A program made the translations under genes and the position numbers. 64,000 bases of DNA from Halichondria panicea. Taxonomy: Eukaryota; Porifera; Demospongiae; Suberitida; Halichondriidae. This document shows, in pieces, positions 33,755 through 45,489 of the stretch. The notes under the pieces are model-generated. The model was given only the letters and a program-made list of their open reading frames with translations. It was not told where the DNA came from and did not search any database. Each line of letters starts with the position of its first letter. Position 1 is the first letter of the stretch. The stretch spans positions 2,852,501 to 2,916,500 of the forward strand of contig NC_087385.1 of assembly GCF_963675165.1 (NCBI RefSeq), read 5' to 3'.

Positions 33755-33964
33755 TATTACTTACCAACCTAAAGCCAAGTGGTTTTGATTTTATGCGCAT
33801 ACAATGCCAGCTATTTAAGAAAGAGGGATCGAATCACTAATATTTTGCACTGCAGCCACAGCCTTTTCTTGTAGAAGGCACACAAAGCCACTAGATAGAG
33901 CCGAAACGATAACAAACTGCTTTCAAAAGACATACACAATGCTTTTAATGCACAGTAGGCGTGT

Positions 33965-34141
33965 ATGCTCCAGATGGAGGCTGGATACAGTGAGGATTAT
34001 AACGTTTTTCAAGTGGCAGACCATAGCACAAAGTGGTCAGTCATAAAGTTGAGTCCTTCTCACTCTATAGTAGCCTCAGCAGCTTGTCTCTCACTTTTCT
34101 TGCTGGAGTTAGCTATCATAGCATATGCATGCACTGCAAAA
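33965..34141 (+). CDS. Possible first exon with a membrane segment
   Basis: A 59-codon stretch starts MLQMEAGYSEDYNVFQVADH. It ends with a hydrophobic run, SACLSLFLLELAIIAYAC with neighbours, followed at once by a consensus GTGAGT donor. It reads like a single-pass or multi-pass membrane protein start. No downstream partner exon was identified, so this may be chance or a gene remnant. Confidence 0.25.
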
Positions 34142-34165
34142 GTGAGTATTTCAATCAATCACATG

Positions 34166-34255
34166 ATATTTTCCGTTTTTACCTTATTGAACACGACATT
34201 TTCCGTTTTTTATCTTATTGAACATGGTATTTTCCGTTTTTTATCTTATTGAAAT
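34166..34255. repeat. Three tandem copies of a 30-bp unit
   Basis: The unit ATTTTCCGTTTTTTATCTTA plus TTGAACA-like tail is repeated three times. A related TATTTTATCTYATTGAACGA pair occurs inside the element at 6371-7122 (7031-7080). Confidence 0.6.
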
Positions 34256-34604
34256 AAGCCACGTGATAATTCTGCCCAGTCAATTTGTGACCGAATGTTG
34301 GAGTCTCTGGTCTGTCATCAAGCTATACTGATCAGTTTTTGACCAATGTCCGACCGTTGTAATCCTCACTGGGACACGCGTCATCCGTAGTCATTAATAA
34401 TCACATGAATACACCACATAAAACCGAGCCTTTTCGATCCAGCTGAGCCAGCATTTACCTAACTTGTCTATTCTTACATGTATTATATCTCCTGTTAGTT
34501 TGTGAGTCGTAGTTGTTTAACACTACTAAAATTGTTATACCTGCTACATCAAGACAAGAGTAAAAATAAAGGGAAGTGCAGGAACAACTTGAAGTTTGTG
34601 ACTA

Positions 34605-34852
34605 CCGTATAGCGGGTAATTTTCGTGGGGCAAAAATATTCGTCGTTTTCATGGTTGGAGGTATGACCACAAATATTTTAACCACGAATGAAGCGACATT
34701 GCCTACCTTTACCTGCAGTGCAAGCAGCTACCACGAAAATATTACCAACGAAATGTCCTCAATATTGCACATTCATCCGCCCACGTTTGAACTCTGCTCT
34801 TTTGCTGTTGCATGCCCTCTCTTCTTTTATACGCCCTTGACGGTACCTCTGA
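34605..34852. mobile_element. Joined fragments of two MITE families
   Basis: The left part starts CCGTATAGCGGGTAATTTTC after a TA, as in 63670. The right part (about 34765-34842) is an end of the CAAGGGCGTATA family (GTTTGAACTCTGCTC, then ATACGCCCTTG). The normal partner ends are missing, so one element probably landed in the other, or recombination joined them. Confidence 0.45.
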
Positions 34853-35005
34853 TATGGAGTGCTAAAATTGTTTGCAGTCGTTTGGCTTAGCTAGGATAGC
34901 TACTGTTCTCTCTAAGTTTTCGTAACCTCTCCACCACACACATTTCTCCGTAAAACACTATGATGTGTGTCCAACCTCTTCGGGCACAGATTAAGAATGA
35001 TAGTA

Positions 35006-35114
35006 CCGTAATTGATGTAATTACAGTGCCAGAAAAATTAATTCCACTTCTTGAGTAGCACATCTTTTAGAACACAAACAGTTACGTTCAGCCCAGCTGG
35101 CACCTAAATTACGG
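35006..35114. mobile_element. Truncated TA MITE, CCGTAATTGATG family
   Basis: The left end CCGTAATTGATGTAATTACA is preceded by TA and matches the complete copy at 56996-57300. Internal parts such as AGCCCAGCTGGC and TTCCACTT are present, but the copy is much shorter and its right end is degraded. Confidence 0.45.
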
Positions 35115-35211
35115 TGTCACATAATAATGTTCCACCGCTAGTACAGAATTTTTTTTAGAGAAAATGGGCGTGGTCTAGCTCAGTTCTACTTGCTAGCTAC
35201 ACCGTTGAGAG

Positions 35212-35757
35212 TAGCCTCCTTCACAAGGCCTGCTAGCGCATGTGCAAAATTATTGGATAATTTCCCCGTAAAGTCTCCCATTAAACAGAAATTTTACCAG
35301 AAAAAATATCCTGAATAAGTATACTGACAAAGTAGTCACACACAGAGCTGTATAGCTAGCTAGCTAGAGACATAGCTGTACGTTTGGTTGCAGCAGCTAT
35401 TTCTTTCTGATAGAGTCTACATGTAGACTTTCAGCAATGTTAGTAGCAGATGGGCGTGGCCTGTCCATATAGGCTATTGTCAGCCTTCACTCCGTTCAGA
35501 CGATTGTCATCCATACTGTTGCAGGCTTGTGAGTCTTTTGTTAACATAGCAGGCTAAGGGTAGCTATTAGAAATGCTATCAGATAGGCTAGAAACCTTCA
35601 TAATTGAACTTCTATCTACTTTCTTCAATCCACTTCATTGTTTTACTGAGCATATAATATGATGTTATCCAATTTATTCAGTTTCTGGGTAATAGGTAGC
35701 GCATGCGCAAACAGTCGATACCAGGCCCATCTTCAGTGTGGCCTGGAATTGAGGCTA
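35212..35757. mobile_element. TAGCCTC MITE with perfect 9-bp duplication
   Basis: 546 bp, starting TAGCCTCCTTCACAAGGCC and ending GGCCTGGAATTGAGGCTA. CGTTGAGAG lies on both sides (35203-35211, 35758-35766). A GCGCATGCGC palindrome lies about 45 bp inside the right end and a diverged version inside the left end. No coding capacity. Confidence 0.8.
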
Positions 35758-35766
35758 CGTTGAGAG

Positions 35767-37869
35767 CTGAGTGACTCCTTAACAACATTCATTGCTATGG
35801 GTTAGACAACTGTTCAGAAGTATGAAGGAAGTCAAAGATGCAGGATGATTGTCTTGCTGTCTCAAACAAGCCTTTTATATAACAAATTATGTTGATGCGG
35901 CGCTGTAAGTACATTTCCCGCTGGGTTGGCGGGGTGTGTCTGGAGGCGAAACACGGATCAACTTTTGGCATTACACAGAAATAATTGTGCGCACATGCTC
36001 TGTTCTATCTAATTCCCTTCCCTTTTTAATATATCTATGGTATAATCCAAACTTTCTTAGCTACCCTAATCTCAGCCCAGAGACCTAGAGGAAAGGCATG
36101 GGGAATTACATATGGTAGAATCACGAGGTAGGCCTACTTATAATTTATTGTAAAAATTCTCATACATTAAGGTAACATAACTCACCAGCTTCTTGATCCA
36201 GGTCCGTATTTCCTTGGGTGACTATACCATACATTGTTATGCCCCATTTTGTAGACGTACACGGGTCAGAGAAATACTTCCAACCTGTTTTAAGATATGA
36301 CACTCAACAACGTGGTCGGCTAAGGAAAGTTCACTTGCGCATGCTCAAAAAAAAAGAAGGGGATTGGAAACAGAGGAGGTACGACATCCGCGTGTCATCC
36401 GCATGTCTTAACACACATTCCTTAGGTCAAAGGTCTCCCTGTGTAAACTTCCGCGTTATATTTCGCGGTCGCGAATATTTTCGTGATTGAACGGTCTGTG
36501 TTGTCTGTTTCTAGCTCTCCTGATCCACTAGCAATCACTCAGAAGCTGGGAGATACTCTAGAGAAGTAAGTTTATACCACTGAAAAGCTCTAAGTCCTTT
36601 GTCTTTACTCTGTTTCCCATTTTTGTTGAGTTTAGCTTGAATTACTTTGTCAACTTTTCTTTTTCCCTGCTGTGAAGTCAAAACAGCAAAGGACATTGCT
36701 TGACTGGGTTATTATGTATTTTAGTGCTACATAGAATGGCTTCATGCTATGGATAAGCTGTACTGTCCTTCAAACTGCTTTAGTACACTTTTACTAGACA
36801 CACCACGCCCACGGGCCTTGACCTCTCACGACTTCATAGTACAGTAGAACCTCGATTATCCGGCTGGCAGTTTTCTTTTTAATTAAATTAATGCATAAGG
36901 AGTGATATTACTATTGTAAAATTCAAGTGGGTCAAATATATCAGCATGGATAGCCTTCACATAACAATATCTTGATTTAAATAGTGACAGATTTTGATGT
37001 TAAAGCTTCTTTGTCGAGCAAAAGCTAAGAAGCTTAAACAAGCTTGTGACTGGGTCTGCTTACTTGGATATTCTAGCACTGCATTAACAGCATGAGTAGC
37101 CTCCACACAACAAGTTAGTACTTTTGATAGTGGCAGCTTTCGGTGTTAAAGCTTCGTTGTCTAATAAAAGCGAGCAAAATGTAGCTTGAACAGAACTTGC
37201 ACATGCGTTACTTATAACTGAAGTGATCCTGTACCAAGAACGATGGAACAGGGTCACTAATTAGTAGAAAGCTTGAATTATAGCTCCTGCTGCTTTTTAG
37301 GATCCTACTGCAGGACCTGGAGCCATACTTCTCTGAGACTCCAGGCTTCTTTGCTGTGATCCTAATCCATAATGCATATATCTATACTATATCTATACTA
37401 TAGTACCACTACCAGTTCTGAAATGTTTCAGCATGCCTCCAGTCTGGTTTAGTTTTATTGCTCCTGAGTTGGCTGTGCAAGTCATATGTGATAACAACAT
37501 CACTATAATTATGCACTGCATTATATTTCTGGTTTCTTTATAATCATGTCACCAGCCGAGGGTTTGCACTTTAGTGCTCTAGTTTAGACATTGATAATCA
37601 TGAGCATTTCATGGCTAACAGGTATTCATACGTGTATAATTATATGATGTATGTTATTGCTGCACTTGATCGAATTTCAATAGAAATGTACAACAAAAAA
37701 TGAACATGAGCAGTGAACAATGCTATTAGAAGAACATAATTGTTTATAGTCGTGCGAGTGTTACAATTATAAATTACATCAACAATGCAGTCATTGGAAA
37801 TCAATCAACGCAAAATTAGGTTAGGCGACAACAGTACTTACTTCAACATTAATTTGATGGATATGGCCA
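35767..37869. other. Intergenic with decayed repeats
   Basis: No gene is supported. Near 36843 there is a lone mariner/pogo-type end (TACAGTAGAACCTCGATTAT). Positions 36891-36940 repeat 37936-37985 in inverted orientation (reads IRSDITIVKFKWVKYIS on +). Two diverged tandem blocks sharing GTTAAAGCTTC lie at 36945-37030 and 37100-37190. Confidence 0.45.
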
Positions 37870-38210
37870 TACACCTTTCGTTGTTATGTTAGCAAAAAAA
37901 CCCTGGGCCCATATGGTATATACCAGTCACTGACAATTATTTGACCCACTTGAATTTTACAATAGTAATGTCATTCCTTATGAGGGCATCGTACACAGCA
38001 TCCCGTGATTCCTTCACTACGTATACAAAGGAACCGTCTACAACGCGATTGCATTTGGAGTCACAGGATTGTCAGGTTCAACATGTACTTCTATATATAG
38101 GTACAGGGACACCTTCATCAATAAGTACACTTGCTTTTCAGAGTACTTCTGGATATAGTTTTTCCTTAATACATCCGATCACCTTTGTTTCAGACTCTGC
38201 GTCTGAATAG
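37870..38210 (-). pseudogene. HIRAN-like domain remnant
   Basis: Reading leftwards, pieces in two frames give VEPDNPVTPNAIA, then VYVVKESRDAVYDALIRNDI and TIVKFKWVKYLSVTGIYHMG. The pattern 'EP.NP.D.NAIAF' followed by an IS..F.W..YVTD stretch resembles the protein at 45490-46042. It is frameshifted and has no clear start, so it is a dead fragment. More minus-strand fragments may continue to about 38470. Confidence 0.4.
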
Positions 38211-38867
38211 TCCGGGGTTCCATTGGCCGAAAACAAACAGCAATTCTCCTTACTATTATTACCGTCTTGTCTTGTGGATGTAGCACCTGCCACTTCCAAA
38301 TAACAAACACCTTGCCATCTTCAATTCAATCCATCGACATTGACCACATTGGCAAACTCAGGTGTGAATACTAATGAGGAAGAATGCTCGAGCTCATCAA
38401 AATCTTCATTTCTTGTCGTATCTTGAACTGGTTTGGCAACAACAAGATCATTTTGGAGTTGAATGAGCGTCACATGCACATTAACTGTGTGAATGAGAAT
38501 GGATTATTAAAACGTAAAACAGAGAATAAAACTTACTTGTGCGTTTAGCCTAGCTGCTTTGCAGTCAAGTATTGAGCTGCTCCCTCCCACAGTCAAACAC
38601 AGGGAGAATGAGATTTTGGCCAGGCTTCTCAATAGCTGGCCTTTGTTGCATGTAGCATGCATGTACGGTCCACTTTATACGTATATACATTGTAAAAGGA
38701 GGCCTCAGGCTCTTCTGCTGTGGTACATGCATGGTCCAGGATATAACTTCTTTTAATCATAGATGATGGCTTCTTGGTTGTTTTGGAGTGTTCCCTGACA
38801 TGATTCTATTGATGGCAAGCTCTGCTCCAGGCTGTCTTATGATGTACTTTCAGCTTGTTGGTTAGCC

Positions 38868-38927
38868 TCACAAATTAGCCGCCCTTCCTAGGTCTCTCAC
38901 TTAGGAAGGGCGGCTAATTCATGAGAC
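38868..38927. repeat. Short hairpin
   Basis: The arms TCACAAATTAGCCGCCCTTC and GAAGGGCGGCTAATTCATGA lie around a 14-bp loop. It is a minimal inverted-repeat element or a structured RNA site. Its outer bases TTAGCCTC recall the TAGCCTC family. Confidence 0.55.
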
Positions 38928-39248
38928 TGGCATGCAATTAACACAACAGCAATTAATAATCTAGTCGGGCTCCACTCAACTATTCATGTTACCGTCGTAG
39001 CTCCTCCTCTTGCCTCCGGTCACAAGACGTAGATCTAATGATGCAACTTTGCGCTTTGTTATCACAATAAGCTAGCTGATAATCCTTACAACCGTATTAA
39101 TTTTCTATCTGTGTGCTTTGTAGGGACCCGGAGTATCTAACACCTAGAGGATCCAGGAACGAACAGGTTCGGAATTTAATAGTTGTCAATGTCAAACCTA
39201 AACATCACTTCTAGTTCCTAATTCCTAGGTACGTGTGTACGTGTAAAG

Positions 39249-41625
39249 ATGCCTTCGACTGGTGAAGTAGCTGGAAAAGTTGTATTTTGTTTGTGCGGCC
39301 CTATTGGATCCCTCTGCTGTTTCGTGATCAGTGTATGGGGAGTACTTATGCTGGTGTGTTAAATCTAGAAGTAGTAAAGATACGTAAAAAATTGATGAGA
39401 GTTTGTGCTAGTTTGTGCTATTTCGAATTACAGCAACCCCAATGTAAAAAACAATAATTCTAGTTTGGTGCTTCAAGTTATATTAGCTGTCTCACGAGGC
39501 CATAATAGATCAATTGCGCATATAATTATAGCCTCGATTTCAAAGTCGCGTTATAATAATTACCTAAGCGCCAGCAAATAATAAATTATTCCAGGCACTC
39601 ATTTGGAGCAAAACCCAAAATTTGATTTGACTGTAATTAAAAGAACGGTATGTCGGTATGTTAAAATTAAATGTAGCTTTAAACTATAATAATAGGCCTA
39701 TTCATTCATCTTTGTCTATTGCAAGTGTCTGTTCACACCTTTGAAGTATGTGTGTTTGTCAAAATACTACTTTGATGTGTGTCATTCATATTCTTGTAAT
39801 CAGTAGTCTTAAAGTCTCTTAAGGATAATTAATACAGTGGAACCTCCATTAACGACCACCTCCGAATAGCAACCACACGCTATATAACGGCCAAAAGCTC
39901 AGGTCCGGATTGAAACTACAATGACTTCAATGTAAAGCAACCTCTCAGGAGCGACCACCTCTCTACTCCGTATGCCGAGCAGCTTTCTATTCTCCCGATT
40001 AGCTTTAGCAATGGAAAATAACCTCCCAGAACGGACAGCCACACCCAGAATTAGCAGGAAATTATTGCTGAGATAGTATTATTTTGCACAATCGTGAAAA
40101 CCTATATTATTGTCTCTACAGCCTCTTGTATGAGCTAAAGAAGCAGTTAGCAAAGCCCCAATTGCAAGATTCATTTGCAGCAAGAAATGACTCAGCGAGC
40201 ATAACATAGCTGGCAATCGAAACCTCCCAAGTAAGACCACCTCTCTATAACGGCCAAAATGCTGTTTTCCCCCCAATGATGTCCGTTTTATGGAGGTTCC
40301 ACTGTAGTATAGTTAATTATGATGAAGTTCTCTGCTGTTTTATTAACATTTTCAGCCACTGCCGTTATTCGAAAATTGTTACGTTGTCATTGACAGTGGT
40401 GCAATCACTTGGCAGGTAATTGCACGTAATTGCACGCTGTCAATAACGACGTGTGATATAGGATTAATTGCTGTACACTCTCCAGTCACTAACAACTCAT
40501 AGTATGGTTAAGAGTGCAATATAGTACGAGTAACATTATGAGTGCTATTAATCCCGTATTGCATGAGTAACCATACTATTGATTTCTAATCGTGTATGAT
40601 GAAGTTCTCTGCAGTTTTATTAACATTTCAGCCGCGGCCGTTATTTAAAAATGTTTTCGTTGTCATTGACAGCGTGCAATTACCTGCTGGACCGGATGTG
40701 ATATAGGATTAATTGCTGTACATTCTCCAGTCACTAACAACTCATACCGTATAGCAAGCGGGTAATTTTCGTGGGGTCGTTTATCTGGAAAACGGTGGTT
40801 TTCGTGAGTAAAAATGTTGTTGTCTGCACTGCATTCATACGTTCCAGTAAGCCACGCCTACGTTAACAGTTTGTGGAGGTCAACTTGCCCACGAAAATAA
40901 CGAATTTTGTGCCCCACGAAAATTACCTGCTACACGGTAGTATGGTTAAAAGTGCAATATGGGATTAAAAGCACGAGTAACATTATTAATCCTGTAACCA
41001 TACTATTGATTTTTGATTGTGAATGATGAAGTTCTCTACAGTTTTTATGAACATTTTCGGCCACAGCTGTTATCAAACTTTGTCATTGACAGCGCGCTGA
41101 CAGCCCCAAAAGCAGATTTCTTCCACGAAATCTACTGCATTTACATACAGTGCAGTATGTATATAATGTACATATATTTATGGTTGCTATGGTAGTGATG
41201 CCTATACAGAGCACTGGATTGCTTTGATCTGCCCACTCACTGGGCTAACAGCAACTCATACGATTATAATTACTGTATAAATTTATTAATACAGTTTCTG
41301 CTTGGAATCTTCTATTACATTAAAGCTGTTGTCTTGTTTGAGGACTTACTCAAGACTCAGTTTGTTGGTATAGTGCATCAAGAGGATACACCCTACTGGA
41401 ACAATAAAACCAAATTGCCCTTGATTGAGTATTTTAGCCCTGAAGATGTGGATGTGGCTTATCAACAGGCTGCTTAGTAAGTTGAGTTTCAAGTATTGGT
41501 GTACTTAATATAAGTTTTACTGCAGTGCTTGCTGGGGAGCAGGGGTGATTTACTTGGCCTTTTTGATCCTGTCCGGAACGTTCATTGGTGTCAACATATG
41601 GAGGACAAAAATGGCAGCACGATGA
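39249..41625 (+). CDS. RNASEK: Ribonuclease kappa (RNASEK), V-ATPase-associated membrane protein
   Basis: The exons are 39249-39353, 41295-41476 and 41526-41625, with GT-AG borders and agreeing phases, 128 aa. Exon 1 encodes CGPIGSLCCFVISVWGVLML, matching the family start CGPK...C.I.LS.WGV.ML. Exon 2 begins FLLGIFYYIKAVVLFEDL, the conserved LGIFF...AVL.ED segment. Exon 3 encodes CWGAGVIYLAFLILSGTFIG and ends WRTKMAAR, the second membrane helix and basic tail. RNASEK is a small two-helix protein linked to the vacuolar ATPase and endocytosis. The loop between helices (TQFVGIVHQEDTPYWNNKTK onwards) is about 30 residues longer than in the 98-aa human protein I remember. Intron 1 (1.9 kb) is filled by MITEs and a triplicated segment. 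Confidence 0.85.
39833..40306. mobile_element. Mariner-type MITE in RNASEK intron 1
   Basis: The ends are TACAGTGGAACCTCCATTA and TGGAGGTTCCACTGTA, about 474 bp. Internal repeats contain ACCACCTC and CTATAACGGCCAAAA. TA target use is typical. Non-coding. Confidence 0.7.
40319..41265. repeat. Tandem triplication in RNASEK intron 1
   Basis: Three copies start ATGATGAAGTTCTCT at 40319, 40596 and 41023 and share GTCATTGACAG and CAACTCATA blocks. The unit is about 280 bp. The second copy is longer only because a MITE (40747-40937) sits in it. The third copy is shortened. Confidence 0.75.
40747..40937. mobile_element. TA-flanked MITE with internal empty-site proof
   Basis: The ends are CCGTATAGCAAGCGGG and, inverted, CCGTGTAGCAGG, 191 bp. 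The first copy of the tandem triplication has the uninterrupted site CTCATAGTATGG. Here it reads CTCATA, element, TAGTATGG, so the duplication is TA. Confidence 0.85.
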
Positions 41626-43027
41626 TCCATGGCTATTTACGTGTGTGTTCAAGACAGCGGTGCATAATTAGTTGTTTAGTAGAGAAGTACAAGCTGTTTA
41701 GCGTTTTCTGGAATAATTCATGTACATGTATAATAGTGATTATAATTATGTATACTCTTAATAAAGTAAATTGTTTGTTTCTCAGGCAAAGGTGAGGCTT
41801 CTTTTCCCCCCTTGATAAAAATCACACAAAAAAGAGTATCTTGTACATCAAATTTAACTGGTCCACTACCATAATAACATCCAAATTGACGTCTTGACTT
41901 CATCTGCTACATGCAGGTTGCTAATTCCTGAGATAATTGCATGCTTAAAATGGTGGCAAAATATAAGGTAAATTAATACGGATACCGTAGGCGTTGACAG
42001 TGGCGGATCCAGAGGGGGTTCTTTGGGTTCAATGATTGGTCAAATTGTTGTGCAGTGCATCCAGCTTAGAGAGTAGATTACCACAAATCTGTAATGTAAA
42101 TATCTTTCGATTGGAACATTTCTTAGAAATGGTGCTGACACCAATGTGTAGGTGAATGCCCAAGGTACAACATACCCAAAAATGTTTCCAAGGTGGTGGG
42201 TTTGTGGTGATTAATAGAACAGCAAATTATTATAGTGGGTAATCAGTTAGAGTAATAAAACAGTAATCTTGTACAGCTAAGGTCCTAGACTTCATCACAT
42301 AATTGTTTAGGTATCCTGGCTATCCTTTAGGAGTCTCACAAATGTCCACCCACTTCCCTAAGTGAAGTGGGAAGTGCGGCCTGGGATCGAGGCTAGATGA
42401 ACTCTTGATTATATGTAGCCATAGGGTGATTACATGGTAGTCTCATGAACTCTTTGGTACCGCGGCCTTACCTCGAATCCCACAATCATATAGGCGTGGC
42501 TTCTGGTTACATGCATGCCTACCGCACATGCGCATCCAGTATACACAACCAAAAATCCACGTATATGATTAGCATCTGTGAGAGGTGCACTTATTATACT
42601 GATGTGTGCACAGAACCGTATGAAATCTATTTTGTAATACAAGTGGATCAGATGTGTGTTAAAGATGTGTGTGCAATATGTACTTCACTCGTGATTACCA
42701 ATGTGATGTTCTGCTATGTATCACAAGTGAGGAAGGAGCTGCTCTGCTACACATCTGTGCATGTGAGCAAATGAGAGCTTGTGATTTAAATTATTTATTA
42801 CTGTAGCTATTAAGAAGCAGGCATTAGACAGTGTGGAAAGGTGCAGACTCACATGAAGGTTTGTTAGACAACCAGAGTTTAATACTTTGGTTATTTTTAT
42901 TAGGTAGAACAACTGGCCAGACAGCTAGATGCCAGACAGCTAGACGTCAGTCATCTATAGAGTGGAAACGCGTGAGTCTATAACTATGTATGCACTGATG
43001 ACCAAAATTATAATTATATATTTCTAG
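41626..43027. other. Intergenic
   Basis: This is the 3' flank of RNASEK. An ATTAATAAAGT-like polyadenylation signal lies near 41757. There is a lone hAT-type end near 42000 (GTGGCGGATCCAGAGG) and a lone TAGCCTCGAT-family end near 42392 (GCGGCCTGGGATCGAGGCTA). No gene is recognised. Confidence 0.4.
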
Positions 43028-43129
43028 GCTTGAAAGTCATCATTATTTGACAACATTCAGACGAGGGGTTAATTGATGATCCACTACTTCCCTATTACTT
43101 TGTGATTATACATTTATTTCAATTATTAG

Positions 43130-43964
43130 ATGGCTGCTTTTATTGTGACCCCTTATGTGACTAACTATGAATGGCTCGCACTTTCAAAAGTGAGTGCACT
43201 ACATGTACGTATACGTTTAGACGTGTGTACGTGTACATTTTACATTTCAAACTCTACCCCTGCGTGCATGTGTATCTAGGTGTTCAGAGTTGCATAGTGT
43301 GTTTCATTTTGGAAAGCAGACAAGTATGTAAGGGGTTCTTAGACCTGGTAAGGAATGCAACCCACACATTAAAAAAAATGGAAGTGCACCCGCTGCTCAA
43401 CCTTGTGGAAGACCTTGCTGTCTCTTCGGTCCAACTGCTGCTTTCAATTAACACTGAAAGGTTAATGTTTAAACTGTGTACGTATATATGATATGTAACA
43501 CTTCCTTCGTCTTGTGTTGCAGGTGTGAAGCCTTTAATTTATATTGATGAGGGAGAAGAAAGTTTTTCAAATAGACGAGCCCTAAGTGGTGATATTACTG
43601 CTTCGTTTTCAACATTACAAGCATTGAGATTTGTCTATTCAAGTGGCTATTACCAGAGTGAGATTTTCAACAGTGAGTATTATAATTTATGCTGTTGGTT
43701 TACCTACGTTATACTTATTTAGGTGTGTTGCTGGGTTGACTAATCTCTACAACCAGCATGGAATGGCCTGGTGTCTCATCACACATCTTGGCAAGGCTAT
43801 ATCAGTCTGGAGCAGCACTGAGAAAGGTATTGTACATGCATGGATTAAGCTATAATTATGTTTGTTTGCATGCTATCTAAAAACAAGGCTCAACCAACAA
43901 GTTGAGAGATATTGCCAGATATTGCCTTAATTGTCTTTCAATGGCACCAATCAGAATGGTGTGA
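43130..43964 (+). CDS. Unidentified multi-exon gene, 3' part
   Basis: Likely exons are 43130-43189 (MAAFIVTPYVTNYEWLALSK), 43288-43477, 43523-43672, 43723-43826 and 43888-43964. An upstream exon at 43028-43067 (LESHHYLTTFRRG) also has fitting phase, because the first Met follows directly after an AG acceptor. Recognisable stretches are CKGFLDLVRNATHTLKKMEV, VKPLIYIDEGEESFSNRRAL, YYQSEIF, GLTNLYNQHGMAWCLITHLG and LRDIARYCLNCLSMAPIRMV. The join between exons 43672 and 43723 is out of phase by one, so there is either a frameshift, a missed micro-exon or a pseudogene. The composition looks helical and cytosolic. I do not recognise the family. Confidence 0.45.
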
Positions 43965-44350
43965 AGTCCAAGAGAATACGATATACATTCATCATAGTCT
44001 TGGATGTTTTCAATCGGTGCAAACGTATATGGAGCAGTTTATGGACACATGTACGAATTACTTCTTGCTTGAATGTAAGTGTTCAATATCAATTTTGAAT
44101 ATAATATTATACAATGTACCATTGACAATATATTTCAGGTTGTGTATGCAGGACTCCTGTTGTTCATTCTAATTGCTTAATTGACGGCATATAGTGGTCT
44201 GTGCCATAATGGAAGAAGAATCTTCCCCCTTCCCCCTTGCCAAAATGAGAGGCTTTTGACCCTTCGGACTGAACACGTAAACACATGTTCCTGACATGTA
44301 CATATGTTACACTGGACAATTCGACCTGGGAGCTCGAGTTGGGTTTCACC

Positions 44351-44951
44351 TAGCCACGATTCCAGGCCGATTAAAATACGGCCTGGTACCTATTGCAGGG
44401 GTGATAGTGCGCATGCGTTAGTTTATTCTCCAAAATCTGGGGAATCCCCTTTTTCTTTCTCTCATCTATTTTCTATCTTTGTACATCAGCTTAGCTCTCT
44501 ATTGCGTTGTTCCAGAAGGCTTTCACACTAGTCTGAAGCCAGAAGAGGCTCTCATCTACCTCTATGACGGTTGTATGGTCAGGATGTCTTACCTTGGATC
44601 TGTACAGGCTATGGGAAGTGTATGGTGCCTCAAACTGCTACTTGCGAAGACAACCCGGCTATAGGACCATCCTAGACGTAGATGAGAGCCTCTTCTGTCT
44701 TAAAACTAGTGTTCAAGCCTTCTAGACCAACACAATAGACGGCATAAGCCACAGCTTTACAGAGCTCAGTCATAGAGATAAAGTATTACGGAACATATTC
44801 TTAGTAAACGGACTAATTTCCTGTGTAATTTACTAAGGTTTTACGTTCGTAGTACGATTACCCATATTCTGGGTAATTTGAAGCGCATGCGCACTATCAC
44901 CCCTGCAATAGGTACCAGGCCGTATTTTAATGCGGCCTGGAATCGAGGCTA
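44351..44951. mobile_element. 601-bp TAGCCTCGAT MITE with perfect 9-bp duplication
   Basis: The start is TAGCCACGATTCCAGGCC and the end is GGCCTGGAATCGAGGCTA. GGTTTCACC lies on both sides (44342-44350, 44952-44960). The arms are near-palindromic for more than 80 bp, including TACCTATTGCAGGGGTGATA and GCGCATGCG. An inner pair (GAAGAGGCTCTCATCTAC and inverse) makes the whole unit a long hairpin. Confidence 0.85.
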
Positions 44952-45489
44952 GGTTTCACCATATACAATGAGCAAGACTGTCCGTTGTTAACTTAACATT
45001 ACTACGCAGCCTTTTACAATCGAACAAGAACGAGAGCAACTTAGCATTATCATAGTAATTTTTATAAGTTGTCCTCTAGCTATTTTAACCATCCTTTTCA
45101 TGCATGCACTTGTCAATACATAATTATCTCTGCCAACTGCATGATCTATATTTATAATTATCATAATTACTGTAAATACAATGATATACAACCGAGCTAC
45201 TAGCTCTAGGTTATATTTACATATATGTACCAGATTATGTACAATGCTGAATCACAACTGTACAGCTTCCGCACATATCTGTGCTATCACTTGAACTTTC
45301 ACTAATTATGACCTTTTAATGACATTCCAGGCCAAATTGCTTTTACGTTTTATGCTGATTCAGCACAAATAATGCTGACTCTAGCACAAATAATGCTGAC
45401 TCAGCAGTAGCGTCTCCTTGCGTTTCTGCATTGTGACAGAAACCCTAAACCAGTTTGCATGCAGTTATATATAATTATATTAAGATCTG

